Notes under the pieces: generated by a model | What the model was told of the DNA's origin: nothing | What the model saw: the letters and a program-made list of their open reading frames with translations, nothing else | The model's database searches: none | Program-made: the position numbers and the translations under genes | Origin: an uncultured Duncaniella sp. | GTDB lineage: Bacteria; Bacteroidota; Bacteroidia; Bacteroidales; Muribaculaceae | DNA: 64,000 nt | Reading direction: 5' to 3' | Assembly (NCBI GenBank): GCA_910577255.1 | Contig: CAJTMH010000007.1 | Coordinates: 48,224-112,223 of the forward strand | Shown: positions 41,349 to 50,567 of the stretch, piece after piece | Numbering within the stretch: the stretch's first letter is position 1 | How the letters are laid out: every line of letters begins with the position of its first letter

Positions 41349-43890
41349 TGAAGTCTTCGTCATATTTTCCGTTATACATATCAGAGTGGGCGGCATTTGA
41401 GGCATTGCGAAGCCAACGGTGGCGAGCTTGTTGTATCAATGTCCTTCGGCGACCTTGTTCATCATTAATGGGTGGTGTTATGGAGAGTAATATATCAATG
41501 ATTGAGCGTTTGTAGTTCATCATTTTCTCTATCGACACAAGATCTGCATAAATCTTATGGAGGCGCATGTCCACACCTCGGGCTATCTCCAGTCGGTCAG
41601 ATGACCAAAGAAGATGGTATGTGTCAGGAGTATCATCAACAGCAGCCGGGGCATTCTTGATATACTGTGTGTCGAGGTCACAGTTGGGGTATTCTCGCGC
41701 TATTTCAGAAATACGGTCGTTTACCTGTTTCTGTTTCTCAGCATCGGATTTGTTTGTATCAAGATTTATAATCTCCACAACTTGAGTATCAGAATACTCT
41801 GCCGTCAGTTCATAATTTATCTGAACTATGGCGCGATGAATCTTGATGCCAAGGAAATACTTGGGTTTCCTCGCAATGCTAATGGTCGCTTTGAAAGTAA
41901 TAGCTCCATTAATATTGGGGGTTCGAGCGTTACGTATATAGGTGTTGCCTGACCAATGGCCGTCACCGTTCCATGTAAGATTGTAAGCTGTTTTACAATC
42001 TTGCATGATACCTGGGATGCGGTAATAGTCATCCGTCTGAATGTCATTGTCTTGAGAGGCATCCTCCTTAGCCTGGAGCACATCTTTCAGCCCGTCCTGA
42101 GCAGTTGTCAGTTCGCCCTTAAGACGTGTTATTTCATTCAGATTGGCATTGAACTGCTGGCGGAGTCTGGCTGCTTCTTCTATCGAGGCAGATGCAATCT
42201 GTTTCACAAGGTCGCTATTGGCACTTTCTAACTGTTGAATCTGAGATTTAAGCAGGGCTATTTTGTTACGATACTCAGCCTCCATGCGATCAAGTTCAGA
42301 CGTGTCGTTATTCTGATTGCCGCTCAAAGTGGTGTACATAGCACACTCCTTGGTGTGATTGCTTACCGATGATCCACAGTTCTTACACTTATACTGGGTC
42401 GATCCGTTCATCAGCCTGGCACCGTCATGACAAGTGACAGAAACAATCACACTCTCAGAACCGGCTAACTTCTGAGCATCTGAAGATGAGTAATAATTGC
42501 GACCATCATAGCCGAGTTGATAAACAATGCCTTCTTCATTGTCATTGAAAGCTGCCAGTTTTACCTGCATCTGCTTTTGGAATGTCGTCAAATCCATGCT
42601 GTAGGAGTCAAAGACATCCTCATAGACTTCTTCTTTCCAGTCCCATGATTTTACAACATTGATTGAATAGGCATACGCCTTTCCATATTGCTTGTTGTTG
42701 CGGCTAAGTACATACCCGCTTCGATAGTAGTTTATGGCATAGCGGTATCTATTATCCTGCTGATTGAGTTGACTAACCTTTGCACGTGACCAACCGGCGT
42801 GGTTCTCTGAATTACTTAATGACGCCTCTACAATCTCAGATGACGGATAATAATTGGGGTCTGTGGTATTGACACGATACCATGGAGTACCATAGAGTAT
42901 GGAGTTATCATCAGTCGGAGGGTAGTAATTACATAATGTTTCCGAGCCGTTATCGCGACGGTAGATATACCATCTCTGGGTGTAATGTTGGCCGTTGCTT
43001 CTGTCAACGTAGTCTGTTGTCCATTGACCGATGTTGTAATTTGAGATACTAAAAAGCCTGTGCACGTTCTCTGGTGAACCGATAATATCCATTATTTTCC
43101 CTGCAGTAAGGTTGTTTATGTTGCCATATATACGCTCACAACTAACCACTGCGTCATATATACCGGTTATCTTGCCTTGCATCAGTCCATTGAAGTCAGA
43201 ACCATGCAGAATTTCGTTCATAATGTTCTGGGCGGCACTTGATGCGATGCCGACAGCTATGTTATATAGGTTTTCTACATCAGCCTTCAAATTCTCTTTT
43301 GTAAAATGACTCGGGGCTTCGGTGAGCATACGCTGCATATTGTCCCAATTGACAATGTTGTATTGGGCAAACTCATAAAGTTGGCGGATCTCAGGCGAAA
43401 GTTCAAGAAAATTGATGTCGGAGAATCCGAGTCGGGAATTAGTTACAACCGATTCAAACTGCATACATAATGCCTTTGTCTCGTCGCAAATCTTCATAAG
43501 ATAACTTCCCCAGTACAGGGCGTTCTGAGGTTGTTCAAGCATCAGTCGGGCAACCACCAGAATTTTGGGTATAATCTTAGTGGCGACCATTCGGTAAATG
43601 CGTTTGTAATAATAGTTTTCCGTTGAACTGCTCCAAATTCCCAATTCGGTCAAAGCCTTACGCTCAAGAAATTTTGACGAGAAGATTGCAGCTGCGGCAA
43701 CTTCGGCCGAAGTGTACTTCTCAAGAATCTTCTGTACCTGCTCATTGTAATATGCCTCAGATGCGTTTTCTGCACCATAAGCCGCAGCCATCGCCGCAAC
43801 GGTCTTCGCGTCATAGTTGATATTCGCGTACTGGGCCGAAGCGGTGGCTCCGGTCAGCAATAGCATAAACATTAGCAGGATTCGGTTCAT
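41341..43890 (-). CDS. Large secreted Tra-operon protein with zinc-ribbon-like and coiled-coil parts
   Basis: The protein is 849 residues. The signal peptide ends ASAQ. The first ~270 residues are helical. The middle (about 290-480) is Tyr/Asn-rich. A possible zinc ribbon is near 490-510 (CKNCGSSVSNHTKEC). A coiled coil runs ~515-600 (KIALLKSQIQQLESANSDL), then a beta-rich region and a C-terminus ending IQQARHRWLRNAS, which resembles the RWR motif. It sits between the traG ATPase and the two RWR proteins. It is a channel-associated surface or periplasmic protein by position; no family is recognised. Confidence 0.7.
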   Translation of the reverse strand: MNRILLMFMLLLTGATASAQYANINYDAKTVAAMAAAYGAENASEAYYNEQVQKILEKYTSAEVAAAAIFSSKFLERKALTELGIWSSSTENYYYKRIYRMVATKIIPKILVVARLMLEQPQNALYWGSYLMKICDETKALCMQFESVVTNSRLGFSDINFLELSPEIRQLYEFAQYNIVNWDNMQRMLTEAPSHFTKENLKADVENLYNIAVGIASSAAQNIMNEILHGSDFNGLMQGKITGIYDAVVSCERIYGNINNLTAGKIMDIIGSPENVHRLFSISNYNIGQWTTDYVDRSNGQHYTQRWYIYRRDNGSETLCNYYPPTDDNSILYGTPWYRVNTTDPNYYPSSEIVEASLSNSENHAGWSRAKVSQLNQQDNRYRYAINYYRSGYVLSRNNKQYGKAYAYSINVVKSWDWKEEVYEDVFDSYSMDLTTFQKQMQVKLAAFNDNEEGIVYQLGYDGRNYYSSSDAQKLAGSESVIVSVTCHDGARLMNGSTQYKCKNCGSSVSNHTKECAMYTTLSGNQNNDTSELDRMEAEYRNKIALLKSQIQQLESANSDLVKQIASASIEEAARLRQQFNANLNEITRLKGELTTAQDGLKDVLQAKEDASQDNDIQTDDYYRIPGIMQDCKTAYNLTWNGDGHWSGNTYIRNARTPNINGAITFKATISIARKPKYFLGIKIHRAIVQINYELTAEYSDTQVVEIINLDTNKSDAEKQKQVNDRISEIAREYPNCDLDTQYIKNAPAAVDDTPDTYHLLWSSDRLEIARGVDMRLHKIYADLVSIEKMMNYKRSIIDILLSITPPINDEQGRRRTLIQQARHRWLRNASNAAHSDMYNGKYDEDFNE

Positions 43891-43899
43891 AAAATAGTA

Positions 43900-46587
43900 T
43901 TAAAGGTGCAGTACCTTGCCCTCTTTGTTTACACGCTGGGCAAATGCGAGTGACTTTGAGATGCCGGACTTTGACCAGTCGCGGCAATATACCTCGATGG
44001 CTTCCTGATGTGTGCAGCCCAATTCCCGTTTGTAGAGTTTTAGGGCTTCCTTCTCGGCTCGCTCCGTAGTATACGTCATGTAGCACTCTCGGGGTTCCTC
44101 TACACCGAACACATTGCCGTTGGCACCCCGGCGGATGAAGACCTCCCGGAAGAATGAGCGTCCGTCCTTGTTTTCAAGCCGGTTGATTGTGAAGATTTTC
44201 CTGCAGTCCACATCGGTAAGACCAAGGATCTTTTTGATTTCATCAAAACGTTCCTTGAACTTCGATTGGTCAAGAAGCATCACAACATCGGAGTTGTTGA
44301 TAATTGCCTCCTTGACAATCTCTGAACCGATAATGTCCTGTATTTCCTGCGTCACCACACCGACTGATGCCCAGAACTTACGGGCGGTCTTGTATAAATA
44401 CTTGATGTATTCTGCCATGAGCGGCGATGCTATGGCTTTCCAGGCTTCCTCAATCACAAGGACTTTGCGGTTCTTTTTCAGACGCATTTTCTGAAGGAAG
44501 ACATCCATAATTATTAGTGTGACTATGGGGAACAGTTTCTTGTTCTCTTTGATGGCGTCCACTTCGAACACTATGAAGGTCTCGTCAAAGAGGGTCGAAT
44601 CGACATTCTCGTTGAGAATCTTCTCATAAGCGCCTCCCTTGTAGAATGGTTGGAGCATAGTTGAATAGGTCGAGTAACTGATTGTAGTGATGTCGTTCTC
44701 AGTACATATCTGCTCCAGGCGGTCAAAGGAGTAGTCAAAGAATGAGTTGAAACTGAGTTCGGTGACTTTCAATGCAGCTCGTCTGGCTTCAAGCACCTGA
44801 ATCTGTTTGCGCACCATCGCATCCACTTCTATTGGTGGCATATTGGTGTTCTTACGGCTTGCTGATGCAAAGAGATTCTTCTGAAGAACTTCGCGCTGCT
44901 CGTCGGAATATTTGGTAAATCCGTTGAAATACGCGTCGTAGTAATCGATGATAATCTGTTCCACGATTCGGAACTCGATTTCCGGAATCTTGCTGTCCGA
45001 GCCTTTCCAAATCATCAGAATCAGATTCTTCAGGAAGTCAATCTTCTCGATGTTATATTCGTTTCTGCTAATTTTGAACGGATTCATTGTAATAGGCTTC
45101 TCCTCTGTATAAGCGATATACTTGCCACCAAGATATTCGCATAATCCTTCGTAGGAGTTTCCGGTATCGACCATTACTACATCGGTATTCTGCTCATGAA
45201 GTTGACGAACCACCGAGTTCATGTGGAACGACTTCCCACTTCCCGACGGGCCAAGACAGAAAAAATTGGAGTTGTCGGTCAACTTGTTAGCTCCTTCCTT
45301 GCCGGATATGTCAATGGCGACAGGCACCCCCTGGCGATCCGTGTAGTAGACTTTCAGCGGTGTGTCCTCAGAGTGCTGGGCTTGTTCTTTATACATGAGG
45401 CACATGGCAGCATCTGAAATGGTCAGGAATCGGTCATATTCGGGATTCATCTTGAAACAGTTTCCGGGAAATGAGTTTACAAACAGTTCCAACTGATTGT
45501 AACTCTTTCTGGAAATGTGAATGCCTAATCTTCCGAAAACATTTTCAAGATGGTTGGTGGGCGTCTGAAGATCAACGCCTTTCCTGCACGTCACCATGAT
45601 GTTGAAGTGGGCATATACTAGTTGTTTGTTTTCGCGTGCAATTACCTCCTGAACCTTTTCTATATCCTCCACGGCTATCTGATTGCCGGGATTGGGAACT
45701 GACGCATGGCGGTTGCGTTTCTTCTCAAGCATGGCAAGCTCACGCTTTTGGCCTGGCATGAATATCATCTGGTTATATACAATAGATTCAATCCCTGGAA
45801 TAGAGTCAAGTACTGACATGAGGTCAATAGGGAGAGAGGTGTTGTTTACCTCCATGTTTGTGAAGGGACGTATCTGTGTAGGAAGATTGATGCAGTCAAC
45901 ATCGACAAGTGAATAGATCTTACAGTTTTTATCTCCCATACCCACACATTCCTCGTCAGCCTTGAAACTTGATACTGAAATCCTTTGGTTGGCAAAATCC
46001 ATTGCAAAAAAACGGTCAACAACGGAAGTCGCTTCCTCCTTATTGAGAAAACGGGCCTTTATGCCTGCGTCTCGAAGCTGGTCAGCAACTTTGCGTACTT
46101 TCACGAGAAAGTCACGCCATTTTTTACCATCGTAGCTGAAAATTCGGTTTTTCTTACACTCCTGGGTTATTGTCAGGTAAGTGAAGGAATCTGTGTATTC
46201 TCGGTTTTTGAAATAGTCAAAATAAGCGTTTGACAGGAACTCTCGCTTTTCCGAAGTTTCGGCAGCAAACTTACGGCGCGTTAATATATCTTGCTTGTGT
46301 AACGCATATTCTTCACCCAGTGTGGCGCAGATTGCAGAGAAGAGTTTTGTATAGTCGTAGTAAGCGTCGATGTTGCCACCGAATTTGGCTACAGGATTCT
46401 CTATACGCATCATGGCTGAGACTTCGCCGGTTTTGCTGTAGAGGACACCGATGCCATCTGTTTCCTCAATGGTAAAATAAATGTCCTGAAATATGCGGCT
46501 ACGTTTTCCCCCTGTGCCAAATGCCCAGACGGAAACAGCCATGCCAAGGCATATAGCCAAAAATATTATGATGACGTAAATGGTCAT
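43900..46587 (-). CDS. traG: Conjugation ATPase TraG (VirB4-like)
   Basis: This 895-residue ATPase energises assembly of the mating channel. An N-terminal membrane segment (about 5-22) is followed by the TraG N-domain and the motor domain with Walker A GPSGSGKSF near 449 and Walker B VLVIEEAW near 712. The length fits the family. It is the largest clear landmark for a Bacteroidetes-type transfer system. It lies 10 nt upstream of the 849-residue protein gene and just downstream of the fimbrillin-like lipoprotein gene. Confidence 0.95.
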   Translation of the reverse strand: MTIYVIIIFLAICLGMAVSVWAFGTGGKRSRIFQDIYFTIEETDGIGVLYSKTGEVSAMMRIENPVAKFGGNIDAYYDYTKLFSAICATLGEEYALHKQDILTRRKFAAETSEKREFLSNAYFDYFKNREYTDSFTYLTITQECKKNRIFSYDGKKWRDFLVKVRKVADQLRDAGIKARFLNKEEATSVVDRFFAMDFANQRISVSSFKADEECVGMGDKNCKIYSLVDVDCINLPTQIRPFTNMEVNNTSLPIDLMSVLDSIPGIESIVYNQMIFMPGQKRELAMLEKKRNRHASVPNPGNQIAVEDIEKVQEVIARENKQLVYAHFNIMVTCRKGVDLQTPTNHLENVFGRLGIHISRKSYNQLELFVNSFPGNCFKMNPEYDRFLTISDAAMCLMYKEQAQHSEDTPLKVYYTDRQGVPVAIDISGKEGANKLTDNSNFFCLGPSGSGKSFHMNSVVRQLHEQNTDVVMVDTGNSYEGLCEYLGGKYIAYTEEKPITMNPFKISRNEYNIEKIDFLKNLILMIWKGSDSKIPEIEFRIVEQIIIDYYDAYFNGFTKYSDEQREVLQKNLFASASRKNTNMPPIEVDAMVRKQIQVLEARRAALKVTELSFNSFFDYSFDRLEQICTENDITTISYSTYSTMLQPFYKGGAYEKILNENVDSTLFDETFIVFEVDAIKENKKLFPIVTLIIMDVFLQKMRLKKNRKVLVIEEAWKAIASPLMAEYIKYLYKTARKFWASVGVVTQEIQDIIGSEIVKEAIINNSDVVMLLDQSKFKERFDEIKKILGLTDVDCRKIFTINRLENKDGRSFFREVFIRRGANGNVFGVEEPRECYMTYTTERAEKEALKLYKRELGCTHQEAIEVYCRDWSKSGISKSLAFAQRVNKEGKVLHL

Positions 46588-46593
46588 ATTGTC

Positions 46594-48042
46594 TTAGAAT
46601 AAGTAGAAAAGTCGTAGTTTTAGTTGCGCGTATTGCTTTGAGTAATTTGAAATTACTACCCCCTTCTTCATCTCAATACCGTAAAAATGAAAATCGGAAG
46701 ATTCCGAACTGGTAAGGTACTCCCCGGATAATGGTTCCACCCATTCCGCTAGCCTGGTGTTAGCGTAAGGTTGCATTAAATAGTAGACTTCTGCCATCTC
46801 TGCTAAGGTCGGTATGTAGCTACCATGACACTTTCCGATGATTGATAGCATTGAAGATTCATTATTCTTACCCTCCTTTTTGAGAAGTATTGATGTGAGT
46901 TTAGCGCCGTCTTTGTCCCCAAAAGCTGTATATTCCGGATATGGCATATCTGGTTTGTAGATGAGTCTTTCATCTACCTCTGAAGACGAATTGTTTATAA
47001 TACCCTCTGCATGTTTCCCGTCAATTGTGGCGAAGATTCTTCCACTTGAGTTTGTTTTATGTCCGAATGAATAAGTTCCTGTGACATCCTCAATTGCGAT
47101 GGCTTTGCCATGCCGTCCATCTGTTTGAAACACAACAGCAACAGTCATAGTATCGCGCTTTGCCACAATCAGTCCGTCTTTACGTAAATAGTTTCCAACT
47201 GAAACACTATCAACAGTGGCAACTTTATTCAGTTCTGTTTTACGATCATTGTCAACCCATGATGACTTGGGGATAAGTCTCCCACCTTGTTCTACCATTA
47301 GATTGAGCTGTGTCATGCTTCCGGCCGTCAACGGTGGCAATTTCGTTTCAAAAACGTATTCCCGACCACTGACCATAGCCGTGAGAACAATGTCAGAAGC
47401 AGATTCGCAAGGGATAAGATAAAAATCATGATTCCTGCCGTTGTTAAGTAGGCAGTCAGAAATAAGTACCACAGGCTTTCCTTCGCCAGAACTCTCAATC
47501 CATTGTCCGACATAAGGCATGTATTTTGCTTTGTTTATAATTACATCTCCTTTGATTGTCAGCGACTCAAGGATGTCTCTTCGGTTGTCGCTTTGTAGAA
47601 AGAAACGAACCAAAGCCATTGTACTTTTGAATTTTATATGAAAAGACAGCCTATCGCCAACCGATCTTCCAATCTCATACCCATAGAGATGGTCCGAAAA
47701 TGGGGCGGTCAGCGACAAGGTGTCTTTTGCAGAAAACGGCCAACATGCACTTACTGTTGCGGTGGTGTCAACTGTAAGGGTACGCCTTTCGGGTTGAAAT
47801 ATGCCGTAGTTCGAAAATGGTTCGATAGCCATCGTTCCATCGGACGTGAGTCTTACTCCAATCCGGTCAACATCACCAATCGAGCTATCAGCCGATATCT
47901 CCACTGGTCTTAGCTCGTTACGCCAGGAATCACGCACCTCTATTGCTGCACGGGTCTGTTCCAGCGATATTTTCTTATCACCGGAACCAACACATGACGA
48001 ACAAGCAAGAGTAATACCCAGTATGTAATGAGATGCATACAT
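46594..48042 (-). CDS. Fimbrillin-like lipoprotein with DUF1566-like end, inside the tra operon
   Basis: The protein is 482 residues from the ATG at 48042 (a longer frame overlaps traF). The lipobox is ITLAC. The N-terminal half resembles fimbrillin/Mfa-type proteins (FKSTMALVRFFLQSDNRRDI, then a strand with SLTIKGDVI). The C-terminal part (about 380-480) has the DUF1566-like pattern IPTLAEMAEVYYLM and GEYLTSSESSDFHFYGIEM. It is wedged between traF and traG, so it is probably a surface tip or adhesin for mating contact. It shares its C-terminal style with the lipoprotein at 32759-33412. Confidence 0.75.
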   Translation of the reverse strand: MYASHYILGITLACSSCVGSGDKKISLEQTRAAIEVRDSWRNELRPVEISADSSIGDVDRIGVRLTSDGTMAIEPFSNYGIFQPERRTLTVDTTATVSACWPFSAKDTLSLTAPFSDHLYGYEIGRSVGDRLSFHIKFKSTMALVRFFLQSDNRRDILESLTIKGDVIINKAKYMPYVGQWIESSGEGKPVVLISDCLLNNGRNHDFYLIPCESASDIVLTAMVSGREYVFETKLPPLTAGSMTQLNLMVEQGGRLIPKSSWVDNDRKTELNKVATVDSVSVGNYLRKDGLIVAKRDTMTVAVVFQTDGRHGKAIAIEDVTGTYSFGHKTNSSGRIFATIDGKHAEGIINNSSSEVDERLIYKPDMPYPEYTAFGDKDGAKLTSILLKKEGKNNESSMLSIIGKCHGSYIPTLAEMAEVYYLMQPYANTRLAEWVEPLSGEYLTSSESSDFHFYGIEMKKGVVISNYSKQYAQLKLRLFYLF

Positions 48043-48064
48043 TTTACATGAGTTGTAATAGAGG

Positions 48065-48364
48065 TTAAAGACTTCTTGATCGAGCGTATACAAAAACGCC
48101 CTTGTCGCATTTTTTTGAATGGAGGCCTTTACGTTGTTTAAGCATTATGACGGCTACACCTACACCGATAGCAGCCACAAGCGTTATTAAACCCGCGACA
48201 AATCCCATAGCGATATACATGACTATGAATCCGACAATGGCACCCCCGGCAGCCGCGGCCGCCCAATAAATGTACCGGCCTTGCAATCCCATAAGTTCAA
48301 GAGGCCGCTGTAGCCCCTTGAACATGGGATATGAAGGGTGATTTTCTTTGCCTGTTATGGCCAT
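48065..48364 (-). CDS. traF: Conjugal transfer protein TraF (DUF4133)
   Basis: The protein is 99 residues with two membrane helices (about 30-70) in the DUF4133 pattern (KGLQRPLELMGLQGRYIYW). TraF-type proteins are small inner-membrane partners, VirB3-like, of the ATPase. It is 3 nt downstream of the TraE-type gene. Confidence 0.88.
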   Translation of the reverse strand: MAITGKENHPSYPMFKGLQRPLELMGLQGRYIYWAAAAAGGAIVGFIVMYIAMGFVAGLITLVAAIGVGVAVIMLKQRKGLHSKKCDKGVFVYARSRSL

Positions 48365-48367
48365 GAA

Positions 48368-48724
48368 TCAGAGTCCGAAGAACAGCGGAAGTGCCTGGGC
48401 TGCCGCAACAAGGAAGATACATGCGCCAACAATCATCATAATAGATTTCTTGACGTCCTGCTCCTCGTTGTTCATCTTGATATAGACTGAGATTGCGCCT
48501 ACGATGGCAACAACACCGGCAATGGCGTAACAAAGTTTCACGACGATGGGAACATACTTGGCGATTTCTTCGGTAACGGTGGACAGTGCCGTTGTTCCGG
48601 CCTCATAATTGCCAGCCGAGTTCTGGGCGAACATTGCCACAGAGCCAACAATCATCATGCAGAACATCTGCACACGCTCACTTCCGAAAAAGGTCTTGAG
48701 CTTGGTTGAGATTTTTTTGAGCAT
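48368..48724 (-). CDS. traE: Conjugal transfer protein TraE (DUF4134), copy 2
   Basis: The protein is 118 residues with a signal/first helix (VQMFCMMIVGSVAMFAQ) and two more helices (IVVKLCYAIAGVVAIVGAISV and KSIMMIVGACIFLVAAAQAL). The DUF4134 signature is VYIKMNNEEQDVKKSIM. TraE resembles VirB2-type pilins. A second, divergent TraE-like gene lies immediately upstream. Confidence 0.9.
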   Translation of the reverse strand: MLKKISTKLKTFFGSERVQMFCMMIVGSVAMFAQNSAGNYEAGTTALSTVTEEIAKYVPIVVKLCYAIAGVVAIVGAISVYIKMNNEEQDVKKSIMMIVGACIFLVAAAQALPLFFGL

Positions 48725-48782
48725 AAAATCTGGATTTATTAATTAAGTGATTGGTTATATTTAAGTTAGTGTTGTTTATGAG

Positions 48783-49133
48783 CTATATTCTATATCCAAA
48801 AAAGGCCGGGAATACGGTGGACGCACCGATCAGAAACAAACAGGCTCCGAGTACCATCATTATCTCCTTTTTCACACCGTCTTCACCGGTGTTCATTTTT
48901 ATGTATATCTGTAAGGAGGCATAGATTACCACCAAGGACGCTATAGCATATATAAGGTAGAGGACATAGAGCATCATCGTAACTACGAAATCATGCTGCT
49001 TTGCCAAGGCATCAGCCCCCCAGCTATAATCTACACCGCCACACTTAGCCGATGCAGAGTTTGCCCATAGAAAACACAAGGCCAATAAGCCTGGAGTAAG
49101 AGCTTTTTTAATAATGATCCAAGCCGCCTGCAT
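48783..49133 (-). CDS. TraE-like protein (DUF4134), copy 1
   Basis: The protein is 116 residues from the ATG at 49133. A signal-like helix is followed by CGGVDYSWGADALAKQ and the same DUF4134 motif, IYIKMNTGEDGVKKEIM. It ends LIGASTVFPAFFGYRI, where the neighbouring paralogue ends LPLFFGL. Two TraE-type pilins in tandem suggest major and minor pilin subunits. It overlaps the upstream gene by 26 nt. Confidence 0.8.
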   Translation of the reverse strand: MQAAWIIIKKALTPGLLALCFLWANSASAKCGGVDYSWGADALAKQHDFVVTMMLYVLYLIYAIASLVVIYASLQIYIKMNTGEDGVKKEIMMVLGACLFLIGASTVFPAFFGYRI

Positions 49134-49587
49134 CGTTGTCCGTCGGATTGTTTTCTTCGGCGGAGATGCGTTTAACCCATATATTTTTGGCATCTGGGGT
49201 GGCACTTAATCCCTGTAAACTGTCCATCATTTCATTTTCATCAAGGCTTACTTCGGCAATCACTTCAACCTCTTCGGGCATTGTCTCAGCCAACTTGGTT
49301 TTCAAAGCCTCAGCGTCGGCACATTTATACTCCAAATCGTCAGTCAGGTCGCTAGCAATTTCTGCTACAGGAGTCGCGGATATCTCATTATTGCCGATGG
49401 AGAATCCTTCTTTGGTTTCTGCAACCTTTACAGGTTGATCTTCCATGAATGATGTATCGAATGTCTCAGTCTGCGAACCGTCCTCTTCGGACTTGCGACC
49501 TGCCGAGACATCGCGAACAATCGCCACAGAAAAATATATGATGTAGGCGATGGTGAGTATCAATGCAAATATTCCAAATGCGCTCAT
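49108..49587 (-). CDS. Single-pass membrane protein at the head of the transfer operon
   Basis: The protein is 159 residues. One N-terminal membrane helix (FGIFALILTIAYIIYFSVAIV) is followed by a long acidic, low-complexity cytoplasmic or periplasmic tail (Glu/Asp/Thr-rich, about 30-159). It resembles the small unassigned gene upstream of the traE/F/G block in other elements. The 5' region has only a weak -7 match, TTCCTTTG at 49624-49631, so the operon promoter is uncertain. The function is unknown. Confidence 0.65.
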   Translation of the reverse strand: MSAFGIFALILTIAYIIYFSVAIVRDVSAGRKSEEDGSQTETFDTSFMEDQPVKVAETKEGFSIGNNEISATPVAEIASDLTDDLEYKCADAEALKTKLAETMPEEVEVIAEVSLDENEMMDSLQGLSATPDAKNIWVKRISAEENNPTDNDAGGLDHY

Positions 49588-49950
49588 GAATTTGTTTTTT
49601 AGTTCATTTTTCTAATTGTGATGCAAAGGAAGATGATAAATGTGGAATCCAAAATTATATGCTGATTGACAACCTTTTATTTAATGCTGTTTATATAAAT
49701 CCGGTTATTGTCACTGCGTTTTGGCACATCCCTGCTATATTTATCGAATTTACTCCTCCCAGTTCCTCGTGAGATAGTTTTAACCGCAAAGTTATCAGCG
49801 GAGCATAATGCCAAGGGCCAGCTTCGTTTTGAACAAAACCCTTGTCGGATATGCTTCTATAAGCTGATTCTGGATGCGTATAAAACTTGTTCTCACGAAG
49901 AAATGAAGGTTTCTATAAGTGAGGGAAATAATAATTAAAGTTGATAAAAT
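49588..49950. other. Gene-free 363-nt spacer with a weak promoter for the transfer operon
   Basis: There is no convincing gene. The weak box TTCCTTTG (minus strand, 49624-49631) is 37 nt from the ATG of the first operon gene. A 76-codon plus-strand frame here was judged spurious. The spacer separates the transfer operon from the divergent DUF1281-like gene. Confidence 0.35.
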
Positions 49951-50514
49951 ATGGCGAATTACTGCGACAGCACTTATCGAATTACAGGTGATGCATCCGA
50001 ACTTGATGCTCTCTTTGCTCTTATGCAAAAACTTGAAAAAGAAAAAGAGAATGGAAACTGGGTAGGGCATATTGTGGATGCTCTGAATGGCTCACGCCCC
50101 GAGTATCTCTATGTAAGAGGATGGTGGGATGAACTTGAGAGAGAGGAGGACTGCATCAAGTTCAGACTTGAGTCGGCGTGGGAACCTCTACATGAGGCAT
50201 GGGACTTCATATGCACGAAATTCAAGACCCTAAAAGCGTACTTCATCGGAGAAGAACCGGGATGCGAGGTGTTCTTGAAGCGTGATAATCCAGAGAAAGG
50301 ATGGTTTCCAGACAACTATTATGTTGATGCTTGCACTCCCGATGAAGAATATATACACGAATACTTCACCAATATTGATGAAGCATTCCGTTTCATAGAG
50401 CGCATATCCGCCACCAATATAATTACCGCAGAGAATGTAGCAGCTCTTAATCTCACATGGGGTGAGGAAAACGAGAATGCGTATATCTATTTGCACGAAT
50501 TTAAGGAAGTATGA
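49951..50514 (+). CDS. DUF1281/YubB-like ferredoxin-fold protein
   Basis: The protein is 187 residues. It opens MANYCDSTYRITGDASELD, the recognisable start of a YubB/DUF1281 ferredoxin-like protein common in phages, plasmids and ICEs. The C-terminal half is acidic and aromatic. The function is unknown. It is transcribed alone on the plus strand, away from the transfer operon and into a hairpin terminator shared with the XRE gene. Confidence 0.75.
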   Translation: MANYCDSTYRITGDASELDALFALMQKLEKEKENGNWVGHIVDALNGSRPEYLYVRGWWDELEREEDCIKFRLESAWEPLHEAWDFICTKFKTLKAYFIGEEPGCEVFLKRDNPEKGWFPDNYYVDACTPDEEYIHEYFTNIDEAFRFIERISATNIITAENVAALNLTWGEENENAYIYLHEFKEV

Positions 50515-50522
50515 TGACCGTC

Positions 50523-50555
50523 ATCCCCGAAACCGCAAACAGCAGTTTCGGGGAT
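50523..50555. terminator. Hairpin between convergent genes
   Basis: ATCCCCGAAAC (50523-50533) pairs with GTTTCGGGGAT (50545-50555) as an 11-bp stem over an 11-nt loop. It lies between the plus-strand stop at 50514 and the minus-strand stop at 50568, so it probably ends both transcripts, though neither side has a strong T-tract. Confidence 0.6.
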
Positions 50556-50567
50556 GCCTATTCGACA

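Noticed and set aside
49708..49938. 76-codon plus frame in the spacer before the DUF1281-like gene
   Set aside because: Non-ATG start, no recognisable domain and no coupling to a neighbour.
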